DNA of 64,000 nt, taken from UBA7672 sp030824255 (GTDB taxonomy: Bacteria; Pseudomonadota; Alphaproteobacteria; Caulobacterales; Hyphomonadaceae). Position numbers and translations under genes: made by a program. Within the stretch, counting starts at the first letter, position 1. Every line of letters starts with the position of its first letter. The notes beneath the pieces were generated by a model. That model was not told the DNA's origin. It was given only the letters and a program-made list of their open reading frames with translations, and searched no databases. The DNA is taken from the NCBI GenBank assembly GCA_942493305.1, contig OW818686.1, forward strand, positions 3,720,001 to 3,784,000. Direction: 5' to 3'. This document shows positions 61,640 through 64,000 of this stretch, in pieces.

Positions 61640-62644
61640 ATGACAAACCGTCACAACGTGGAAACGCCGACCGCAATTCGCCTGAGCGACTGGCGAGCCA
61701 TTCTTGTGCGCGTTTTCTGGCGTGTTCTGCGTGACAATGTGGGCCTGCTGTCGGCTGGCATCGCCTTTTATGCCTTCCTGTCGATCTTCCCTGCCATCGC
61801 CGCCGCGTTGATGGTCTGGGGCTTGTTCACCGACATGACCGCACTCGGGCCACAGCTGGAAATGGTGCGCGACCTGGCGCCAGACGCTTTCAGTCTTGTC
61901 GCAGATCAGATGGTCACCATTTCCACGCAGGATTCGGGCGGCCTCACCCTCGGCCTGGTCATAACCATCCTGCTGACTTTCTGGGGAGCATCGGGCGGCG
62001 TGTCTGCGCTGATGCAAGCCATGAACATGGCGTATCATGAAACCGAAAAGCGCAACTTTTTCCACCTGACGCTCCTGACGCTGGGCTTTACGCTCTCAGG
62101 AATTCTGTTCGTCGCGCTCTCCATCGCGGCCATCGCTGCCGTGCCGCCGATCCTGAAAGCGCTCTCACTCGGCGCGCTCGTTGAAGCTGCCGGCAACCTG
62201 TTACGCTGGCTCGTGATTATCGCGGCATTCATGGTCGCGTGCGCGATGATCTATCGTATCGCACCCTCACGTGCCCGCGCGCGCTGGCGCTGGATCATTC
62301 CCGGTGCGGTTGCTGCTGGCTTGATGTGGCTGCTGGCTTCGATCGCGTTCTCTCTCTATCTTGAGAATTTCAACGCCTACAATTCAACCTTCGGCTCACT
62401 TGGCGCCGTTGCAGCCTTGCTCATGTGGTTCTGGATTTCCGCTTACGCCATCTGTGTCGGCGCGGAAATCAACGCACAGATCGAATTGTTCACGACTGTC
62501 GACACCACGGTCGATCAACCGGCAAGGCGCGGCAAGCGCGGCGCCTACGTCGCTGATCACGTTCAGGCGCCGGAAGTGGAGCCGCCGCCACCGCCTGAGC
62601 CGCCTCTTAAATTACCACAACAAACGGAACGAACATCGTCCTGA
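61640..62644 (+). CDS. YihY/BrkB family inner-membrane protein
   Basis: This 334-residue protein has six membrane helices and the family pattern NVGLLSAGIAFYAFLSIFPA near the N-terminus, WGASGGVSALMQAMNMAYHE and FNAYNSTFGSLGAVAALLMW. The YihY/BrkB family was once annotated as ribonuclease BN and has no established function. The C-terminal 45 residues are soluble and Pro-rich. The predicted stress promoter directly upstream suggests stress-linked expression. Confidence 0.92.
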   Translation: MTNRHNVETPTAIRLSDWRAILVRVFWRVLRDNVGLLSAGIAFYAFLSIFPAIAAALMVWGLFTDMTALGPQLEMVRDLAPDAFSLVADQMVTISTQDSGGLTLGLVITILLTFWGASGGVSALMQAMNMAYHETEKRNFFHLTLLTLGFTLSGILFVALSIAAIAAVPPILKALSLGALVEAAGNLLRWLVIIAAFMVACAMIYRIAPSRARARWRWIIPGAVAAGLMWLLASIAFSLYLENFNAYNSTFGSLGAVAALLMWFWISAYAICVGAEINAQIELFTTVDTTVDQPARRGKRGAYVADHVQAPEVEPPPPPEPPLKLPQQTERTSS

Positions 62645-62685
62645 AGCCTTCCGAAGGTACATTCGTCCGCCAGGAAGGTTACACA

Positions 62686-63159
62686 ATGAAATCTGCACTC
62701 CTTTCCGCAGCCCTAGCCGCGGCTTTCGCAGCGCCAGCTTTTGCTCAACCGCCCACCGCAACGGAAGGCGGCGTGATTGTTCAGGGCGTGTCGCCTGAAA
62801 AGGTCCTCGGCGCGATCGACACGGAAAAGCTTGTTCAAGAATCCGAGGGCGCGCCTGTCGTTGAATCTGCAAACCTCCCCACATCCAAAACCCAGGTGAC
62901 CATCGACACCAGGGTTGAAGAAACACCGACGGCAACGGTGGAGACAACGACAGAAGTCATAACGCCTGTGTCTGATCGGCCCACGATGGACGCCGCCAAT
63001 CCGATTGCACCTGAAGTGCACGCCGTTGTAAAAGCGAAGCCCAACTACACCACCAAGGACATCGCTGAAGCGCAACTCGCGGCCGTTCTGGCCACGCCGG
63101 CCGCAGCGCCGACGACAACCGTAACGACCACGCGTACGACGCCAAAAGACGGCGGCTAA
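62686..63159 (+). CDS. Secreted Thr-rich protein of unknown function
   Basis: This 157-residue protein has a signal peptide (MKSALLSAALAAAFAAPAFA). The mature part is rich in Thr, Val, Glu and Ala with low complexity near the end (TTTVTTTRTT) and has no cysteine. GGAAGG lies upstream of the ATG at good spacing. No family recognised. It lies 41 bases after the YihY gene and is followed by a strong hairpin. Confidence 0.75.
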   Translation: MKSALLSAALAAAFAAPAFAQPPTATEGGVIVQGVSPEKVLGAIDTEKLVQESEGAPVVESANLPTSKTQVTIDTRVEETPTATVETTTEVITPVSDRPTMDAANPIAPEVHAVVKAKPNYTTKDIAEAQLAAVLATPAAAPTTTVTTTRTTPKDGG

Positions 63160-63189
63160 CGAGCCCACCCAATATCTATTCCCGCGTAC

Positions 63190-63217
63190 AGCCCGGCAGG
63201 CTCAAACCTGCCGGGCT
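63190..63217 (+). terminator. Hairpin terminator after the Thr-rich protein gene
   Basis: A perfect 11-bp inverted repeat AGCCCGGCAGG/CCTGCCGGGCT with a 6-base loop lies 30 bases after the stop at 63159. The tail GGTCGTGTTG is only mildly T-rich. Confidence 0.6.
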
Positions 63218-63224
63218 GGTCGTG

Positions 63225-63253
63225 TTGCATTCCGAGCAAAACTGGCGCTTAAA
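63225..63253 (+). promoter_or_regulatory. Possible promoter of the thiolase gene
   Basis: TTGCAT (63225-63230) and CTTAAA (63248-63253), or TTAAAA one base later, are 17-18 bases apart, about 40 bases before the thiolase ATG. The -10 is not strong, so the call is tentative. Confidence 0.35.
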
Positions 63254-63291
63254 AGAGCCAACTTTTCTGAAGACACGGTACGGAGAATTTT

Positions 63292-64000
63292 ATGCGTGAG
63301 GCGGTAATCGTTTCAACGGCCCGGACGGGCCTCGCCAAATCAGTGCGAGGCGGGTTCAACATCACCCACGGCGCCGCTCTTGGCGGCCACGCGATCAAGC
63401 ACGCCGTCGAGCGCGCGAAACTTGACCCCAAGGAAGTCGAAGACGTTTACCTCGGCTGCGCCAATCCTGAAGGCGCGACCGGTGGTAACATTGCCCGCCA
63501 GGCAGCCCTCTGGGCCGACCTGCCGGTCTCGGTTGCTGGCGGCACCATCAACCGCTTCTGCTCCTCGGGCCTCAACGCCATCGCCCTCGCCGCGCACCAG
63601 ATCCATGACGGCGCAGACATCATGGTTGGCGGCGGCGTCGAGTCGATCTCGCTTGTCCAGTTTGCCCCGCCGCGCCCGCTTTCAGCCGATGGCCGCAACC
63701 GCGCCCTCGATGAAAAACTCCTCGCCAAGATCCCCGCGATCTACATGACGATGATCGAGACCGCCGAGATTGTCGCCGAGCGCTACGGCGTCTCGCGCGA
63801 AGCTCAGGACGAATACGCCCTGCAATCGCAACAGCGCACGGCTGCTGCACAGGCCGCCAACAAATACGAGCACGAGATCGTGCCGATGACGACAAAGATG
63901 GCTGTCACCGACAAGGAAACGAAAGCCGTCAGCATCGAGGACGTCACGGTTTCGCGCGACGATTGCAACCGGCCGCAAACGACGCTGGCTGACCTTCAGA
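63292..64000 (+). CDS. Acetyl-CoA acetyltransferase (thiolase), N-terminal 236 codons
   Basis: From ATG 63292 the frame codes for 236 residues and runs off the window. It starts MREAVIVSTARTGLAKSVRG, has the nucleophile Cys90 in TINRFCSSGLNAIALAAHQI, GGGVESIS and the GVSREAQDEYALQSQ segment of the thiolase family. Such enzymes cleave or form acetoacetyl-CoA or longer 3-ketoacyl-CoA. The C-terminal half with the His and second Cys is outside the window. GGAGA lies upstream of the start. Confidence 0.93.
   Translation, partial: MREAVIVSTARTGLAKSVRGGFNITHGAALGGHAIKHAVERAKLDPKEVEDVYLGCANPEGATGGNIARQAALWADLPVSVAGGTINRFCSSGLNAIALAAHQIHDGADIMVGGGVESISLVQFAPPRPLSADGRNRALDEKLLAKIPAIYMTMIETAEIVAERYGVSREAQDEYALQSQQRTAAAQAANKYEHEIVPMTTKMAVTDKETKAVSIEDVTVSRDDCNRPQTTLADLQ

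Overview
The window looks like chromosomal DNA of an alphaproteobacterium, most likely of the Hyphomonadaceae/Caulobacterales type. This is inferred from GC-rich coding sequence, a short proline-tRNA ligase without editing domain, ribosomal protein S2 starting at TTG with the alphaproteobacterial N-terminus, DUF1467 and DUF4170 proteins, and the conserved order nuo - birA - coaX - rnj - mce - DUF1467 - proS - lolC - lolD - dnaE. No rRNA, CRISPR array, prophage or insertion sequence was seen. There is one tRNA, tRNA-Asp.

Positions 1-10800 (minus strand) hold the start of lpxD, then ompH, bamA, rseP, dxr, cdsA, uppS, frr, pyrH, tsf and rpsB. This block covers envelope biogenesis (outer-membrane protein assembly, lipid A, isoprenoid and undecaprenyl lipid, phospholipid precursor), ribosome recycling and translation. 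Positions 10800-22300 (minus) carry a SUKH/SMI1-type protein coupled to dnaE, lolD, lolC, proS, DUF1467, methylmalonyl-CoA epimerase, RNase J, type III pantothenate kinase and biotin ligase. Positions 22301-37722 (minus) are the complete NADH dehydrogenase I operon nuoA-N. It has two extra small genes, one for a secreted protein between nuoC and nuoD and one for a two-helix membrane protein between nuoE and nuoF. NuoH carries a C-terminal pair of canonical EF-hand loops, and NuoL has a histidine-rich insertion.

Positions 37890-47400 are more accessory: a 2-oxoglutarate/Fe(II) oxygenase, tRNA-Asp, a GspN-like protein, a DUF6702-like protein with an M1 peptidase, a secreted unknown, a CaiB/BaiF CoA-transferase-family racemase, palindromic repeats, an open-ended reading frame, a lipoprotein and a degenerate receiver protein. 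Positions 47406-57000 form a lipid A/LPS region: an MsbA-like exporter, DUF4170, an inositol-phosphatase-family enzyme and PmbA on the minus strand, then on the plus strand a DUF374 acyltransferase, waaA, lpxK and an LpxL-type acyltransferase. A cysteine phosphatase diverges from the latter operon. The end holds an alpha/beta hydrolase, DUF4197, a dienoyl-CoA isomerase-like crotonase, a thioesterase-like fragment, a DUF2780-like protein, a VanX-type dipeptidase, a YihY protein, a secreted Thr-rich protein and the start of a thiolase.

The most notable signals are the EF-hand NuoH together with the operon-embedded accessory genes, and two GGAAC-N16-CGTT motifs at 60113-60137 and 61606-61630 that match the promoter of the alphaproteobacterial general stress sigma factor EcfG. 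All starts, motifs and repeats were read by eye; family names rest on recognised motifs and no database search was run.
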